This document shows, piece by piece, positions 13,460 to 14,245 of a stretch of DNA of 14,245 nt. Numbering within the stretch: position 1 is the first letter of the stretch; each line of letters starts with the position of its first letter. This stretch comes from Chloroflexota bacterium (GTDB lineage Bacteria > Chloroflexota > UBA5177 > JANWHV01), in the NCBI GenBank assembly GCA_025924845.1, contig JAICHN010000085.1, forward strand, positions 1-14,245. The letters are read 5' to 3'. The notes under the pieces are model-generated. The model was not told the DNA's origin. It saw only the letters and a list, made by a program, of their open reading frames with translations, and searched no databases. The translations under genes were made by a program, and so were the position numbers.

Positions 13460-14245
13460 TTACGAAGAGACGGACACGTTGGCCCAGTTGTTCGCGACCG
13501 GTTGCGGATCATTCCCGTCGCTGGGATTCAATTCCATACCATGAATCTTGGGACTGAGCACGTCCTGAACTTTGAACTGATAGACCGGCACCACCGCGGC
13601 GTCGCGCAGAATCAGAACTTGCGCCTGCTGGTAATACTTGGTACGGCTCGCGGGGTCGGTGGCAAGATTCCCTTTATCAAAGAGCGCATCGACCTTCGGA
13701 TTGGAGTAGCGCGACCAGTTTTCGGGCGCGCCGGTTCGGATCAGGTAATCGGAGAAATCCTGCGGATCCGGATAGTCGTCATACCAGTCGCTCCAGATGA
13801 ATTGCGCCTTACCGCTGTTGCCGTCCTTGATCCAGGTGGGACGAGGCACCGGATGGAGGGTGATATTGATCCCGATGGCCTTCAACTCATTCTGGACCTC
13901 GGCCGCCTCACGGGCCACATCGGACATTTCGCTGCGGTATTCAAAGGAGATCGGAGGAATCTTGCCGCCCATCTCCTTCAGCGCCATGGCCAGTTCTTTC
14001 TTGGCCTGGGCGACATCAAAATGCGGTACGCCGGGCTGCGAGGTGACGTTGGGATCGTAGCCCAGGATGCCCTTGGGGTACCAACTGGTCTGGGCCGCCA
14101 CGGTATCGTTCAATACGCCCTTGGTAATGACGTTGCGATTAATCGCGTCAGCCACCGCGAGGCGGAAATGAAGGTTGTTGAACGGTGCGATGTTGACGTT
14201 CATCGAATACCAGACATCGCCCAGCACGACGGTTTCCCTGAAATC
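13460..14245 (-). CDS. Family 5 ABC substrate-binding protein (peptide/oligosaccharide), C-terminal part
   Basis: The C-terminal 261 codons of a larger extracytoplasmic binding protein; the frame is open across the right edge (DFRETVVLGDVWY at the border), so start and signal peptide lie outside. Family SBP_bac_5 features are WYSMNVNIAPFNNLHFRLAVADAINR, the DPNVTSQPGVPHFDVAQAKKEL stretch, EVQNELKAIGINITLHPV, and the typical DDYPDPQDFSDYLI followed by NWSRYSNPKVDALFDKG and the closing VVPVYQFKVQDVLSPKIHG. Full-length relatives have about 500-600 residues, so roughly half is seen. It binds substrate outside the membrane and delivers it to the DppB/DppC channel encoded next. Peptides are the family default; the presence of a sugar permease in the same operon leaves an oligosaccharide possible. 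Confidence 0.93.
   Translation of the reverse strand, partial: DFRETVVLGDVWYSMNVNIAPFNNLHFRLAVADAINRNVITKGVLNDTVAAQTSWYPKGILGYDPNVTSQPGVPHFDVAQAKKELAMALKEMGGKIPPISFEYRSEMSDVAREAAEVQNELKAIGINITLHPVPRPTWIKDGNSGKAQFIWSDWYDDYPDPQDFSDYLIRTGAPENWSRYSNPKVDALFDKGNLATDPASRTKYYQQAQVLILRDAAVVPVYQFKVQDVLSPKIHGMELNPSDGNDPQPVANNWANVSVSS

Noticed and set aside
1..14245. Search for tRNA/rRNA genes, CRISPR arrays, insertion sequences, integrases, toxin-antitoxin or defence genes
   Set aside because: None seen; all larger frames are metabolic, transport, regulatory or secreted proteins.

Overview
The window looks like a chromosomal piece of a free-living, carbohydrate-using bacterium of moderately high GC content (my impression is around 60%). 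The best guess is a Chloroflexota relative (Ktedonobacteria/Thermomicrobia type), or failing that an actinobacterium. The reasons are a Tat-exported sugar-binding protein, ABC sugar transporters without their own ATPase, an FGGY-type gluconokinase, an IclR regulator and a WxL-like secreted protein. This assignment is inference; no rRNA or other phylogenetic marker is present.

Layout. (1) 1-793, minus strand: a secreted beta-rich protein with WxL-like features, followed by the possible start of another gene running off the left end. (2) 1147-4782, minus strand: FGGY gluconokinase, zinc-dependent MDR-type dehydrogenase and 6-phosphogluconolactonase, closed by a 19-bp-stem hairpin. (3) 5154-10486, plus strand: a SIS-fold sugar-isomerase-like protein ending in a 56-bp perfect palindrome. 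Next come a near-consensus promoter, an IclR regulator, a Tat-exported family 1 sugar-binding protein, a hairpin and two CUT1 permeases. (4) 10499-14245, minus strand: a family 5 (dipeptide/oligopeptide) binding protein open at the right edge, a hairpin, DppB-like and DppC-like permeases, and then a third CUT1 sugar permease that is a close paralogue of the first one in block 3.

How it fits together. Blocks 2 and 3 form a divergent sugar or sugar-acid uptake and catabolism locus. The transporter would import a sugar, glycoside or aldonate. The dehydrogenase and gluconokinase would turn a sugar or aldonate into 6-phosphogluconate, and the lactonase feeds the same intermediate from 6-phosphogluconolactone. 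The IclR protein probably senses the substrate. Block 4 is a peptide-type ABC transporter (family 5 transporters also take oligosaccharides) with a sugar permease added at its 3' end.

The most unusual points are: the inverted, tail-to-tail pair of paralogous permeases flanking a MalG-type permease; the sugar permease at the end of a Dpp operon; a set of four long perfect-stem hairpins without T-tracts, two of them placed between a binding-protein gene and its permeases; and a full-consensus Shine-Dalgarno with an in-frame ATG 52 codons upstream of the binding protein's normal start. I did not find a clearly new defence, mobile or CRISPR-like system.
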